Assembly (NCBI RefSeq): GCF_009906955.1
Contig: NZ_CP047656.1
Span: 2,875,001 to 2,939,000, forward strand
DNA length: 64,000 nt
Direction of reading: 5' to 3'
Origin: Paraglaciecola mesophila
GTDB lineage: Bacteria > Pseudomonadota > Gammaproteobacteria > Enterobacterales > Alteromonadaceae
Part shown: piece after piece, positions 26,016-36,033 of the stretch
Numbering within the stretch: the first letter of the stretch is position 1
Layout: every line of letters begins with the position of its first letter
Made by a program: the position numbers and the translations under genes
The notes under the pieces: model-generated
Seen by the model: only the letters and a program-made list of their open reading frames with translations
What the model was told of the DNA's origin: nothing
The model's database searches: none

Positions 26016-26885
26016 TTAAAGTGTATCGACCAACCAATCAACCGTTTGCTTAATTAGCCGTTCGTCATAATTACGATTCTGCTCAAATGTGTTGAATATA
26101 TGATCGGCACCCTGAATGACCCGCGCTTCTGCAACGGCCGATGAGGTTAAAGGAAATAAATGTTTTTCAATGGGTTGCACGTAATCTTCACTGCCTCGAA
26201 TTGACAGCAGAGCGCCTTGATACGCACTCACATTGTGATAAATATCATGGCCCATCATCCCCAACACATGCTCTTTGGTTACTGTCAGTGTTTCCCATGT
26301 GGGTACTTTCACCTCACCTGATTCGAGTACTTCACGCATTTGTTCAGGTGATAAAATACTTTGTCCCACTAATGCTGGGTCGCCTGCACTTGACCAAAGA
26401 ACCACACTATTAATATCGGCTGGGTGCAACCCCATTAACTTTATTGCCGTTGCTCCGCCAAGGCTAAATCCCACCACACCTGTGGGAATATCAGGATATT
26501 GCAGGCGTAAAAAGGCCAGCCCTGCCTCAGCATCTACAACTCGGGACGCAAACGTGCTAGTTAAGCGAAAGCCATTTTTTGCCCCTTCGCTTTCACCGCG
26601 TATATTAATTCTCAGCGACGCTATCTGATGGCTAGCTAGCTGAGCCGCTAGGCGTTTGTACATATCACCCACTTCATTCATATTTCCTGCCCAACCATGA
26701 ATGAGTAACACGCTGGCCTTTGGTTGAGTATTGTCCTGACCTTGTCTCTGACCTTGTCCTTGGGCTTGTGTATAGGTCGCTTGCATCGAGTTGGCTAGGG
26801 TGATCACGCGCTCTGATACGATGTTAGCGCTTGCAGTAAAGCACACCACAAAGAGCAACAACACACTGGCAAACGGTTTAATCAT
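26016..26885 (-). CDS. Exported alpha/beta hydrolase
   Basis: Hydrolase of about 289 aa with a signal peptide (MIKPFASVLLLFVVCFTASA). A low-complexity Gln/Gly segment (QAQGQGQRQGQ, about residues 40-52) precedes the catalytic domain. The oxyanion region is LLIHGWAGNMNEVGD, the nucleophile elbow is GVVGFSLGGATAIKL with Ser, the acid is likely Asp in IRGSEDYVQP, and His is in GADHIFNTFEQN. ATG 26883-26885 is preferred over a TTG at 26898-26900. Periplasmic esterase or peptidase-like activity is possible; the substrate is unknown. Same strand as dsbD, 50 bp downstream of it. Confidence 0.83.
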   Translation of the reverse strand: MIKPFASVLLLFVVCFTASANIVSERVITLANSMQATYTQAQGQGQRQGQDNTQPKASVLLIHGWAGNMNEVGDMYKRLAAQLASHQIASLRINIRGESEGAKNGFRLTSTFASRVVDAEAGLAFLRLQYPDIPTGVVGFSLGGATAIKLMGLHPADINSVVLWSSAGDPALVGQSILSPEQMREVLESGEVKVPTWETLTVTKEHVLGMMGHDIYHNVSAYQGALLSIRGSEDYVQPIEKHLFPLTSSAVAEARVIQGADHIFNTFEQNRNYDERLIKQTVDWLVDTL

Positions 26886-26935
26886 GGGGTGGGGTAACAA
26901 CTATTCATTCCTTGTTAAATGCGCTACTTCCAAGG

Positions 26936-28726
26936 TTATAAAATGCTTTTAGCGTGGGCGGCAAAAGCAGGCGCTTGCATAAAGCCAGTCACCCGAGATC
27001 CATTGATTTCATTGCCTTGGGTATCAAAGAACAAAATAGTAGGAAGACCCAAGATGGAAAAATGCTCTTGAAATGCAATATTGGTTGCTGTGTTATCGGT
27101 TAAGTCAATTTGCATCCACACTGTATTACTTAGAGCATCAACCACTTGCGCATCAGGAAAGGTATACTTTTCAAATTCCTTACATGCCACACACCAATCT
27201 GCATATAAGTCGACCATGACGGTTTTACCTTGGGCATTAGCCACAGCTAACTTCTGCTCAAAGTCTTTTAGGTCTTTAACGACTAAAAAGGTAGGGTGGC
27301 TTTGCTGATCATGACTGGTATTTGTTAGCGTCTGGGGGAAAAGTGTTTGATAACCATACATAGCAGATGCAAATAGGCCGATAAAAATAACGAGTGCACG
27401 TATTCCTTTGGCAAAGCTGACGTGGCTAGCTTGGTTCATTACATAAAAATAGCTAAAAGTCACTAAACCTAACAGCGACCATAGTATGTCCGTTATCAGG
27501 TGATTGACTAAGCGTTCCACGAACATTAACGCCACAGCAAGCATCATAAAACCAAACGTCACTTTGATTATGTTCATCCACGCGCCCGCTTTAGGTAGTA
27601 ACTTTCCACCCGTTATACCAAATAATATTAGCGGTATACCCATCCCCAAGCTTAATGCATACAAGGCACTGAAACCCAGTAGCAAATCACCACTTTGTGC
27701 GATATACAATAGAATCCCAGTTAAGGGCGCGGTGGTGCATGGCGACGCAACCAAGCCCGATATTGCCCCCATGAGCAATACACCGAAATAGCTGCCACTT
27801 TTCTGTTTATTACTCATACCATTGAGCTTTTCTTGCCAGCGAGAAGGCAATTGCAATTCATAGGCGCCAAACATGACCATTGCGAGTAATACAAAAATTA
27901 CGATCAGCACGCCTAAAATGATTGGGTGTTGTAGTGCGGCCTGAAATTTCACACCCGCTGATGCCACAACTAAACCAAGCAAAGAATAAGTGAGCGCCAT
28001 ACCTTGTACGTACACAAAGGACAAAATAAATGCCCGCGAGGTGCTTATTCCCTTCCCTTGACCGATCACAATACCCGATAAAATCGGATACATAGGAAAT
28101 ACGCATGGGGTAAAGGCCAAACCAACACCCAATGCCAAGAAGATTAATAACACCCAAACCAGGCTTTGTTCACCTGTCAGTAAATCGGCTAATTCGAATT
28201 GCTGAGAGACAGATTTACCAGCCGTGCTGTTTGCGCCGATTAACGTAGATTCGCCGCCTGCGGCAGTTTGTGTTCCACTCACAGCGTTTAAATAAACGAC
28301 TTGTGTGGTCGGGGGGTAACATAAGCCTGCTTCGGCGCAGCCTTGATAGCGGATTTTAACCGCTGAATCATCACTTGATTGTAAAATTGGATACGACACG
28401 GAAACGCTGTGATGATAAACCTCTTGGGGCTCATCAAAAAACTCATCTTCCTTCATTTCCCCTTTCGGAAAAGTAGGCTCACCTAAGGTGGCATTTTTAG
28501 AAACAGCTTTAAATTGTTGCTGGTAAAGATAATAGTCGTCAGCTATGTCCCATGTCACGATAAGTTCGTTACCGTTTTGCACGTAATCGAACACAAAAGC
28601 CTGATCTACCTTTAAAAACTCAGGTTCATTGCTAAATAAAGAATCAAAAGCATTGTCTTGGCCTAAACTAGATAGCGACCACAAAGACAGACTTAATAGC
28701 AGGAAAAACGATTGTATTAACTTCAT
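26936..28726 (-). CDS. dsbD: Thiol:disulfide interchange protein DsbD
   Basis: Inner-membrane reductase of 596 aa that carries electrons from cytoplasmic thioredoxin to periplasmic DsbC/DsbG and cytochrome maturation. Signal peptide (ending LSSLG), then an N-terminal periplasmic domain with the Cys pair in CAEAGLCYPP. The eight-helix membrane domain has one Cys in FTPCVFPMYPILSG and one in VASPCTTAPLTG. The C-terminal thioredoxin-like domain has DWCVACKEFE. All six catalytic Cys positions are present. It is divergent from fxsA. Confidence 0.96.
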   Translation of the reverse strand: MKLIQSFFLLLSLSLWSLSSLGQDNAFDSLFSNEPEFLKVDQAFVFDYVQNGNELIVTWDIADDYYLYQQQFKAVSKNATLGEPTFPKGEMKEDEFFDEPQEVYHHSVSVSYPILQSSDDSAVKIRYQGCAEAGLCYPPTTQVVYLNAVSGTQTAAGGESTLIGANSTAGKSVSQQFELADLLTGEQSLVWVLLIFLALGVGLAFTPCVFPMYPILSGIVIGQGKGISTSRAFILSFVYVQGMALTYSLLGLVVASAGVKFQAALQHPIILGVLIVIFVLLAMVMFGAYELQLPSRWQEKLNGMSNKQKSGSYFGVLLMGAISGLVASPCTTAPLTGILLYIAQSGDLLLGFSALYALSLGMGIPLILFGITGGKLLPKAGAWMNIIKVTFGFMMLAVALMFVERLVNHLITDILWSLLGLVTFSYFYVMNQASHVSFAKGIRALVIFIGLFASAMYGYQTLFPQTLTNTSHDQQSHPTFLVVKDLKDFEQKLAVANAQGKTVMVDLYADWCVACKEFEKYTFPDAQVVDALSNTVWMQIDLTDNTATNIAFQEHFSILGLPTILFFDTQGNEINGSRVTGFMQAPAFAAHAKSIL

Positions 28727-28984
28727 TAAAAACGACTTCTTTATTTCAGTACAACTGTAGAACTAGAATAAGGGAATACCATCAACAATGCATTAGGCAT
28801 CCACCAATAGGCCAATATAGACCTTATCAGAGCGTGATGTCTTTCAAAAATACGATAATCAATCACAGCTTACCACTAAGTGGTGCAGCAATGAGCAGTT
28901 GCCATACTTTGTAACACTGTTACCCTTGGTTATCGGCCTTTCGACGCCATTATATTCATTCATATCGTAATTAAAGAGACAGTT

Positions 28985-29488
28985 TTGGGTAAATTATTTT
29001 TATTGTTCGTTTTGCTACCAATCATCGAAATATCACTGTTAATCAGTGTTGGCGAGCAAATTGGTGGCTGGAATACAGTCGCAATCGTGGTCGCAACAGC
29101 GATGATAGGCTCTTACTTGGTTCGCCAGCAAGGCATCAGCACGCTGATTCATGCACAACAAAAAATGCAGCAAGGCACTATTCCCGGCCAAGAAGTTGCC
29201 GAGGGATTACTATTGGTAATCGCTGGGGTTATGTTGGTTACCCCAGGTTTTGTTACAGATGCATTAGGCTTTTTATTTTGTTTACCCATGACACGCCCGC
29301 TTATTGCCAAAGGGTTATTGGCCAAACTATCGGTTCAGGTCATTAATCAAGCACAAGGCGGCTTCAGTGGCCAGCCAGGTCAAGGATTTGGGCAACGGCC
29401 CTCTTCAAACGACGATATCATTGAAGGTGAATATGAACGCAAAGATGATAAAAAAGCGGATACGGAAAAACTAAACAAACCGGATTGA
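28985..29488 (+). CDS. fxsA: FxsA family membrane protein
   Basis: Protein of 167 aa with the FxsA layout: two N-terminal helices (KLFLLFVLLPIIEISLLISV and AIVVATAMIGSYLVRQQG), then a pair around LLLVIAGVMLVTPGFVTDAL. The C-terminal tail is Gly/Gln-rich then acidic (DIIEGEYERKDDK). E. coli FxsA overproduction affects F-plasmid exclusion of phage T7; its normal role is unknown. TTG start at 28985 after AAAGAGAC at 28974-28981. A bidirectional terminator follows at 29571. Confidence 0.9.
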   Translation: MGKLFLLFVLLPIIEISLLISVGEQIGGWNTVAIVVATAMIGSYLVRQQGISTLIHAQQKMQQGTIPGQEVAEGLLLVIAGVMLVTPGFVTDALGFLFCLPMTRPLIAKGLLAKLSVQVINQAQGGFSGQPGQGFGQRPSSNDDIIEGEYERKDDKKADTEKLNKPD

Positions 29489-29562
29489 TGCGATACCAAT
29501 TCCATTAAATAATTGGTATTAGTTGCGAAGTTGGACTGCAAAACCAGCCAAGCTGAAAAAAC

Positions 29563-29594
29563 ATAAAAAAAAGCGGCCTGATGAGCCGCTTTTC
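29563..29594. terminator. Bidirectional terminator between fxsA and arcA
   Basis: Stem AAGCGGC (29571-29577) / GCCGCTT (29585-29591), preceded by a run of A and followed by TTTT, so it works for both convergent genes. Confidence 0.88.
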
Positions 29595-29622
29595 GTTACA
29601 TCTGAACTGAGATAAAACTGAC

Positions 29623-30330
29623 CTATACGTCTACTGTGCCGCAGAAGCGATAGCCTTCACCGTGAATAGTCACGATCAACTCGTCAGCATTCACCTCTGA
29701 TTCGAAGTGCTTACGAATACGTCGAATCGTTACATCAACTGTGCGGTCATTAGGGCGTAATTCACGTCCGGTCATTTCCATGATCAACTGTTCACGTGTC
29801 AATATCTTGCCTGGGTTGCTCAAGAATAAATGCAATGCGCGGAATTCACTACGAGGTAGTCTAAACTCTTTCTTGCTAGGCGAAATCAAGCTACGGCTGT
29901 CGCCATCTAGCGTCCAACCATTGAAACTTACACGACTGGGTAAGTCATCATCTTCTGCGTTATTCAAAGTACGCGTTAGCAAGTTTCTTGCTCTGATGGT
30001 TAGTTCCCGCGGATTAAAAGGCTTAGTTAAATAATCATCAGCGCCAATTTCAAGACCCAATATACGGTCTACATCGTTGTCGCGCCCAGTTAAAAATATC
30101 AAACCGATATTTTTACGATCACGCACTTCGCGAGCCAAAATCAAACCGTTTTTACCCGGAAGATTGATATCCATGATCACTAGGTTGATTGCGTGATTTT
30201 CAAAAAACTCATGCATTTCACTGCCATTCTCGGCTTCAAATACATTGTAGCCTTCTGCTTCAAACAGGCTTTTGAGTGTTGTTCTGGTAACAACTTCATC
30301 TTCTACAATTAAAATATTGGGCGTCAGCAT
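29623..30330 (-). CDS. arcA: Two-component response regulator ArcA
   Basis: OmpR-family regulator of 235 aa that represses aerobic metabolism genes when phosphorylated under low oxygen. The receiver domain starts [20 protein letters not shown], with the phosphorylated Asp in [13 protein letters not shown] and the Lys in [12 protein letters not shown]. The C-terminal winged helix has [20 protein letters not shown] and [15 protein letters not shown], then [16 protein letters not shown] 30328-30330 gives the standard N-terminus; a GTG at 30337-30339 adds three residues. No arcB is adjacent. Confidence 0.93.
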   Translation of the reverse strand: MLTPNILIVEDEVVTRTTLKSLFEAEGYNVFEAENGSEMHEFFENHAINLVIMDINLPGKNGLILAREVRDRKNIGLIFLTGRDNDVDRILGLEIGADDYLTKPFNPRELTIRARNLLTRTLNNAEDDDLPSRVSFNGWTLDGDSRSLISPSKKEFRLPRSEFRALHLFLSNPGKILTREQLIMEMTGRELRPNDRTVDVTIRRIRKHFESEVNADELIVTIHGEGYRFCGTVDV

Positions 30331-30549
30331 CGTTTTCACACCATGTTAAAAAATATGGATAAAAGTTTATCAGAAAATATCTAAAAATCAGGGTTTTATC
30401 TAGATTAAATTTTAACTAGTGCAAACAACCCACCTAACTCGGCATTTATGCCCAATGTTTAGGGACTTGCGTACAACACATTGAAGATATTTTCCAGTAC
30501 GAAAGTGATGTGGGGATAAAACGCCAAAAAGCAAACATTAAATATGCGC

Positions 30550-32193
30550 TTAATTCAAATGTGGCGCGCTCAGGGTGGCTTTCTTAACCGGGAAGACTAT
30601 GGTGAATTCCACCCCATGCCCTTCTTCACTATTCAACGAAATAGAACCATTTAGTGCCTGCGTTACTAGGTTATAAACAAGATGCATACCGAGTCCACTT
30701 CCCCCCTGCCCTCGTTTGGTTGTCACAAACGGATCAAAAATACGTTTGCGCAGGTACTCAGGAATGCCTGAGCCATCATCGGTAAACAGCACACTGATTT
30801 TTTTATCTGCAATCAGTGCCACCTTTATATTAATCACACCTTGGTCTTTGTGTTCAAAACCGTGAATAATGGAATTCATGATCAAATTAATGATAATTTG
30901 ATTGATCGGACCCGCTTTCGATTCGACATATAAATGTTCTGGGCAGTCGATATTAATTACATGCTTCATGCTTTTTAACTTAGGTCGCATAGAAAGCAGT
31001 ATTTCATCCATCAACTTGGAGAATGAAAAAACACGGTCAATTTCTGAAGATTGGTCCACCGCAACTTGTTTAAAGCTTGATATCAGTTCGGCAGCTCGGT
31101 TCAAGTTGCGGTAAATGATATTCAGGTTTTCCTGCCCTTCTGAAATGAATTTAGAAAGAGAGCTCGCTTTTAAGGTTTTATTTTCGAAGTCTTTTTCCAT
31201 CGTGGCTAAACGGTCGAGCATCATGGTGGATGCTGTGACACCCAGCCCAATGGGTGTGTTTACTTCGTGAGCAACCCCTGCCACCATGTCCCCCAACGAA
31301 GCCATTTTTTCATTTTGGACCATTTGACGCTGGAATTGATGAAGTTTTTCCAATGTTTGAATTAACTCACTGTTCGCTTCTTTTAAGGCGAGGGTGCGCT
31401 GTGTGACCTTTTCTTCAAGGCTAACATTTAGGCGCCTATGCTCTTCTTCAGCTTCGTTTTGGCGCTGCATGTGCTCTTGAGTACGTTGCATCATGGCGTT
31501 AAAAGCATCACTGAGAATATCTAATTCTTTGATGCTACTGGGCTTAGCCCGTCCTGAATAATCTTTATGCCGAGAAATACGTTGTACTAAATGCGCGAGG
31601 TTACGGATAGGCGCAGTGATGGTATTTTGTAGCTTCAACGTTAATAAAAAGCACAACAACAGAGATAGCAACAATACCCCTACGGCGATCCCAATAGAGC
31701 GAGAAATCAAACGTTCAAGACCATCGGCAGATGCGCGTACATAGGTGTATCCGAGTAATTCTCCATTATCGCGCTTTATTTCGCGGATCATTTCTACTGT
31801 GCTGCCGTCAATTGTCGGCTCTGATAGTGAATCAACACGATCAAATTTTGCATTTACGGGTGCTACGCCATCTTTATTGTAGCTTGCAAAAAACTCTAAC
31901 TTGTCGTTCTCAACAAATCGGTAAATGTGTACATTCTCTAGGATATCAGACGCGCTAAGGGTGCTAAGGTTGCGTTCTTCATTGAAATTGAGTTCATCTT
32001 CGATGGTTGCAACCGCATTGCGGCTGATCAGTTCAGAGAATATATTGACGTTGTTTATCAGTTGCACTCGATAGCTACTGATTTGGCCGTATAAATTGAT
32101 ACTTGTTGCCATAAGCAATGCTAACGATGTAATCGCCATCACAACCCAAATAATCAGGCTTTTAATCGACAAAAAATTACTTTTAGCATGCAT
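30550..32193 (-). CDS. Membrane sensor histidine kinase with HAMP domain
   Basis: Kinase of about 547 aa from ATG 32191-32193; a GTG at 32296-32298 would add 35 residues. Layout: helix 1 (SLIIWVVMAITSLALLMATS), a periplasmic sensor of roughly 130 aa that resembles CHASE8, helix 2 (GIAVGVLLLSLLLCFLLTLK), HAMP, a coiled coil rich in Glu/Gln, the phospho-acceptor His in GDMVAGVAHEVNTPIGLG, and an ATPase domain with NQIIINLIMNSIIHG, TDDGSGIPEY and GQGGSGLGMHLVYN. The HEVNTP form of the H-box places it among the kinases with atypical dimerisation domains. No response regulator adjoins it (ArcA has its own terminator). It is downstream of glgA and a small exported protein. Confidence 0.85.
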   Translation of the reverse strand: MHAKSNFLSIKSLIIWVVMAITSLALLMATSINLYGQISSYRVQLINNVNIFSELISRNAVATIEDELNFNEERNLSTLSASDILENVHIYRFVENDKLEFFASYNKDGVAPVNAKFDRVDSLSEPTIDGSTVEMIREIKRDNGELLGYTYVRASADGLERLISRSIGIAVGVLLLSLLLCFLLTLKLQNTITAPIRNLAHLVQRISRHKDYSGRAKPSSIKELDILSDAFNAMMQRTQEHMQRQNEAEEEHRRLNVSLEEKVTQRTLALKEANSELIQTLEKLHQFQRQMVQNEKMASLGDMVAGVAHEVNTPIGLGVTASTMMLDRLATMEKDFENKTLKASSLSKFISEGQENLNIIYRNLNRAAELISSFKQVAVDQSSEIDRVFSFSKLMDEILLSMRPKLKSMKHVINIDCPEHLYVESKAGPINQIIINLIMNSIIHGFEHKDQGVINIKVALIADKKISVLFTDDGSGIPEYLRKRIFDPFVTTKRGQGGSGLGMHLVYNLVTQALNGSISLNSEEGHGVEFTIVFPVKKATLSAPHLN

Positions 32194-32305
32194 ATATAGT
32201 GAAAATTGGACCCTAACTAAGCCTATCTTCCATATTGAGCTAAACCAGTTAAAAATGAAACAGTTAATCGCATATGAAGAGGCTTTTATTATCCTCACTG
32301 TGTTT

Positions 32306-32647
32306 CTATTTACGTATCAAGCGCAGCAATTCTGATTCTGACAAATCCCAATCACCAGCCAATCGACGCAGAGACACCAGTAATTTTGGGCGGCTTAACT
32401 CCTCCTCAGAGGCGCCACGTATTCCAGCAACATCGGACAAGCAAAGGCACACCATATCACCGGTTTTGACACTTAAACCTGCAATATCAATAGGTGATTT
32501 TTTATAGAGTAAATGTGGGCACATTTCGCTACGTGCTTTTGATTGCAAGCATAGCTCAGGCACGGCCTGCGCAGTAGTGCAAAATAACAGACTAATGAGT
32601 ATTCCACGAAGCATCAAAATACTGGACTTACGAGCCATTAAGCTCAT
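32306..32647 (-). CDS. Small exported protein of unknown function
   Basis: Protein of 113 aa (110 from a second ATG at 32636-32638) with a signal peptide (LRGILISLLFCTTAQA). The mature part has four Cys (ELCLQSKARSEMCPHLL and MVCLCLSDVAG), which suggests disulfides or metal binding, and an Arg/Leu-rich C-terminus. I do not recognise a family. It lies 6 bp after glgA and just before the histidine kinase, all on the same strand, so the three may be co-transcribed. Confidence 0.6.
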   Translation of the reverse strand: MSLMARKSSILMLRGILISLLFCTTAQAVPELCLQSKARSEMCPHLLYKKSPIDIAGLSVKTGDMVCLCLSDVAGIRGASEEELSRPKLLVSLRRLAGDWDLSESELLRLIRK

Positions 32648-32653
32648 GCTAAG

Positions 32654-34084
32654 TTAACCGCCTAAGGCCGTATTATATAATGCCAAATATTGCTTAGCTG
32701 CTTGTTGCCAAGTAAAACGGCTATGCATGGCACGCATTTGTGTTTCTTTAAATCGTTGCGGGTACTCTCGGTAGAACAACAAAGCACGCTGGATACAAGC
32801 AAGTAGCGCTTCGCTATCAGGATGCTCAAACACAAAACCGGTAGCTTGTTCTGGATTGTCCGCTAAATCAGTCACTGTATCTTTAAGCCCGCCGACGCCT
32901 CGAACAATAGGTAAAGTGCCAAAAGCAAGGCTGTACATCTGATTTAAGCCACAAGGCTCGAACAAGGACGGCATTAAGAAAAAGTCGCTTCCTGCTTCGA
33001 GCATATGGGCTTTTTGTACACTAAAGGCTTCAATAAATGCGCACTTGTCAGGATGACGCTCAGCGACACCGCGCAACGTGTGGCTAATTTGCGGATCGCC
33101 AGTACCAATAATAACCAGCTGCACATTGTGCTGCATGAGCTGCTCGAGCATAGGTAAAATGTAACCAAAACCCTTTTGTTCGGTCAAGCGGCAGACCATG
33201 CCCACCATCGGAATGCCTATGTCCTGGGGCAATTGCGCCTCGCGCTGCAAGTCAATTTTACACATTTCTTTGCCGCTCATATCATCCGCGGTATAAGTTT
33301 GAATTATATTTGGGTCGTTGATTGGGTCCCATTGAGTGTAATCACAGCCATTAAGGATACCGCTCAAGTCACTGCGCCTTTGTTGAAACTCATGGTACAA
33401 ATGATGAGAGCCTAAAGGCGTTAACAGCTCTTGCGCATAGTTTGGACTCACCGCATTGATTTTATGCGCGTAGCGAATGCCCATACGCACAAAATTAAGG
33501 GCATCGCCATCTAATTGCGAATGCAGTAGATAATGTGGCTGTAAAAACGGGATATCTGAAAAACGATGTGTCCCTTGATAAGCGCCATTGTGAATCGTAA
33601 ACACACTACGACTGCGATCAAAGAAACCACTATCATCTATACTCATGAAATACGGTGTCAGCGCCGTATGCCAATCATTGCAATGCACTATGTCAGGTTG
33701 AAAATCTAAGGCCTTCGCGACTTGAAGCGCCCCTTGGGCAAAAAAAGCAAAACGTTCAGCGTTATCAGGGTAAGCGTGATAACTATCAGAATACAGACCA
33801 TCACGAGAGAAGTAAGCAGGGTAATCTATTGCGTAAACAGGGACGTTGCCAATCTGTAAACGCTTGATGGTAAAATCGTAGGGCTTACGGCTAGCAAACA
33901 AAGTTTGTGGCTCAGCCCATTCTTCTCCTGGATGTTGCTGTGCAAGTGTCTTGTAATAAGGCATCACGATACACACCTCGTGACCCATTTCATTCAATGC
34001 GATAGGCAGGGCTTTTGCTACATCTGCCAGGCCACCGGTCTTAACCAGATCTTCAACCTCAGATACAACGAATAATACTTTCAT
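32654..34084 (-). CDS. glgA: Glycogen synthase (ADP-glucose type)
   Basis: GT5 glycosyltransferase of 476 aa that extends alpha-1,4-glucan with ADP-glucose. Signature KTGGLADVAKALP near the N-terminus, DIVHCNDWHTALTPYF, VFTIHNGAYQG, MVCRLTEQKGFGYILPMLEQ and the C-terminal FEPCGLNQMYSLAFGTLPIV then RGVGGLKDTV. Start is ATG 34082-34084, or GTG at 34088-34090 with a GGGG four bases upstream. No other glycogen genes (glgB, glgC, glgP) lie in the window. Confidence 0.95.
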   Translation of the reverse strand: MKVLFVVSEVEDLVKTGGLADVAKALPIALNEMGHEVCIVMPYYKTLAQQHPGEEWAEPQTLFASRKPYDFTIKRLQIGNVPVYAIDYPAYFSRDGLYSDSYHAYPDNAERFAFFAQGALQVAKALDFQPDIVHCNDWHTALTPYFMSIDDSGFFDRSRSVFTIHNGAYQGTHRFSDIPFLQPHYLLHSQLDGDALNFVRMGIRYAHKINAVSPNYAQELLTPLGSHHLYHEFQQRRSDLSGILNGCDYTQWDPINDPNIIQTYTADDMSGKEMCKIDLQREAQLPQDIGIPMVGMVCRLTEQKGFGYILPMLEQLMQHNVQLVIIGTGDPQISHTLRGVAERHPDKCAFIEAFSVQKAHMLEAGSDFFLMPSLFEPCGLNQMYSLAFGTLPIVRGVGGLKDTVTDLADNPEQATGFVFEHPDSEALLACIQRALLFYREYPQRFKETQMRAMHSRFTWQQAAKQYLALYNTALGG

Positions 34085-34202
34085 CAACACTATACCCCAT
34101 TGGTTTTTCGATTCACTGCCTTATCGGAAAATCATAGCAATGCTGATTAACGTGAAATCAAAGACATACATTTACTCTGTTAGGGCTTTAATATAACTGC
34201 AA

Positions 34203-35234
34203 TCAACGGCGACAACAATAAACACTAAATTTGCTTGTTTCTTTTAAGAACTGCACTGATTTGAATTGTTTTTCGAGTTCATCTGCATAGCGCAGAAATT
34301 TGTTTGCCACTAAAATTAAGCTGCCTCGGTCCTGTAAATGGTTTTTAAGCTGCTGCATAAAACCTTCCGTCACCGAATAATCTGTTTTTATACCAGTGTG
34401 AAACGGAGGATTAGTAAACACTTGGGCAAACTTCCCTGTTAACGATCGCAAGCCGTTCGAAGGAATAACCTGAGCTTTTATACCATTTAACTGTGCAGTT
34501 ATTTGCGAACAATAAATAGCTAAGGCACTCACATCACTCATTACGACCTGAGCTTGAGGATTTTTAAGGCCCGCAAAGCAACCTATGATACCCGCGCCAC
34601 AAGCGAAATCTAGAATACGCCCCGATACCACTCTATCAATATTATCGAGCAGCAATTGTGTACCTATATCTAGCTCACCATGGCTGAATACACCCGGTAA
34701 CGAACACACCTTAAAGGTGATATCAGACACGTGATACTCTGAAACATCTTGCCATTTAGTGATATCAAACGGCGCAACAGGTTTATCAATAACCGCTGCA
34801 AACATAGCGCAGTGCCGTGCCGAGTCGATTTTATTCACGTTATCTGAATAAGGCGTTAACAGCTTTGCAGCGCTTTTAATGCCGCCTTTATTCTCGCCAA
34901 CCACCAGCAACGTAGCACCGGGTTTAAGACAAGCAGCAATATTCGCCAGCAACATTTGCCCATGCGCTTTCGCCTTGGGCAAATACAGCACTGCGCCATC
35001 AAACGATGCATCGGCTTCGTAAGCAGCAACAAATTGATGCTGAGAGTCGCGTCCTTGGCTTTTCGCCACTGCTATACTTTGCTCGTAAATGTCAAAAAAC
35101 TGATGAAACCCGTGAATATCTGGATTGGTTAACTCTGAGAACACCTGCCCGTCTGTCGGATTTACGAGCAACCATTTACCCTGCTCCAGAAGTTCTTCGT
35201 TACGCAATAACACTTGGCTTGCTGCTGTTAACAT
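34203..35234 (-). CDS. rsmC: 16S rRNA m2G1207 methyltransferase RsmC
   Basis: Ribosomal RNA (guanine-N2) methyltransferase of 343 aa. The N-terminal half is a degenerate methyltransferase fold (LTAASQVLLRNEELLEQGKW). The C-terminal catalytic half has ILDFACGAGIIGCFAGLKNP (SAM loop) and the NPPF motif in VFTNPPFHTGIKTDYSVTE, which is specific for N2-guanine enzymes. ATG 35232-35234 overlaps the trmB stop codon in TAATG, so the two genes are translationally coupled. Confidence 0.92.
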   Translation of the reverse strand: MLTAASQVLLRNEELLEQGKWLLVNPTDGQVFSELTNPDIHGFHQFFDIYEQSIAVAKSQGRDSQHQFVAAYEADASFDGAVLYLPKAKAHGQMLLANIAACLKPGATLLVVGENKGGIKSAAKLLTPYSDNVNKIDSARHCAMFAAVIDKPVAPFDITKWQDVSEYHVSDITFKVCSLPGVFSHGELDIGTQLLLDNIDRVVSGRILDFACGAGIIGCFAGLKNPQAQVVMSDVSALAIYCSQITAQLNGIKAQVIPSNGLRSLTGKFAQVFTNPPFHTGIKTDYSVTEGFMQQLKNHLQDRGSLILVANKFLRYADELEKQFKSVQFLKETSKFSVYCCRR

Positions 35235-35953
35235 TATGCTTCTCTCTCGAACATTAAGTCCCACACACCATGGCCTAAACGATGACCTCTTTGCTCAAAC
35301 TTAGTCAAAGGGCGTTGCTCTGGGCGCGGTACATAATCATTAGTCGATGAAAGGTTTTTATAACCTGGTGCCACAGCCATAATTTCTAGCATGTGCTCAG
35401 CGTAGTTTTCCCAATCGGTTGCCATATGGAACACACCACCGATGGCCAATTTACTGCGTAGCTTTTCAACAAATGCAGGTTGTACGATACGCCGCTTGTG
35501 ATGACGCTTTTTGTGCCAAGGATCAGGAAAGAATAATTGCATACGGCTTAAGCTACCATCAGGTATGCAATCAGCTAACACTTCAACCGCATCATGTTCG
35601 TAAACACGTAAGTTAGTGACGCCTTGCTCTTGTGCATCAGCTAAACATGCGCCAATGCCTGGGCGATGTACTTCAATGCCAATGAAATCTTTATCAGGCT
35701 CATTTTTAGCCATAGTGACTAAAGACTTACCCATACCAAAGCCAATTTCCAACACCACAGGAGCCGTGCGACCAAACACTTCATTCATATCAAGCAAGCC
35801 AGATTTGTGCTCTAAGCCCATGGTCTCCCAGTTGCTTTCGATAGCCTTTTCCTGACCTTTGGTCAAGCGACCTTCGCGCTTCACAAAACTCTGAATTTTA
35901 CGGATATAAACGCCGGATTCGGCAGCTTCTTCTTCGGATTTAAATTGGCTCAT
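35234..35953 (-). CDS. trmB: tRNA (guanine-N7-)-methyltransferase
   Basis: TrmB of 239 aa, which forms m7G46 in tRNA. Motifs: [20 protein letters not shown] (SAM loop), [15 protein letters not shown], and [18 protein letters not shown], the family signature. The C-terminal [18 protein letters not shown] is also typical. It precedes rsmC with a stop/start overlap. Confidence 0.95.
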   Translation of the reverse strand: MSQFKSEEEAAESGVYIRKIQSFVKREGRLTKGQEKAIESNWETMGLEHKSGLLDMNEVFGRTAPVVLEIGFGMGKSLVTMAKNEPDKDFIGIEVHRPGIGACLADAQEQGVTNLRVYEHDAVEVLADCIPDGSLSRMQLFFPDPWHKKRHHKRRIVQPAFVEKLRSKLAIGGVFHMATDWENYAEHMLEIMAVAPGYKNLSSTNDYVPRPEQRPLTKFEQRGHRLGHGVWDLMFEREA

Positions 35954-36033
35954 GATTTTTCTCGTATCTCGCTGTATTTAGCAGCCGCGCATTATGCCCC
36001 TCAGTACAGGTATTGCAAGGCTATAAGAATAAT

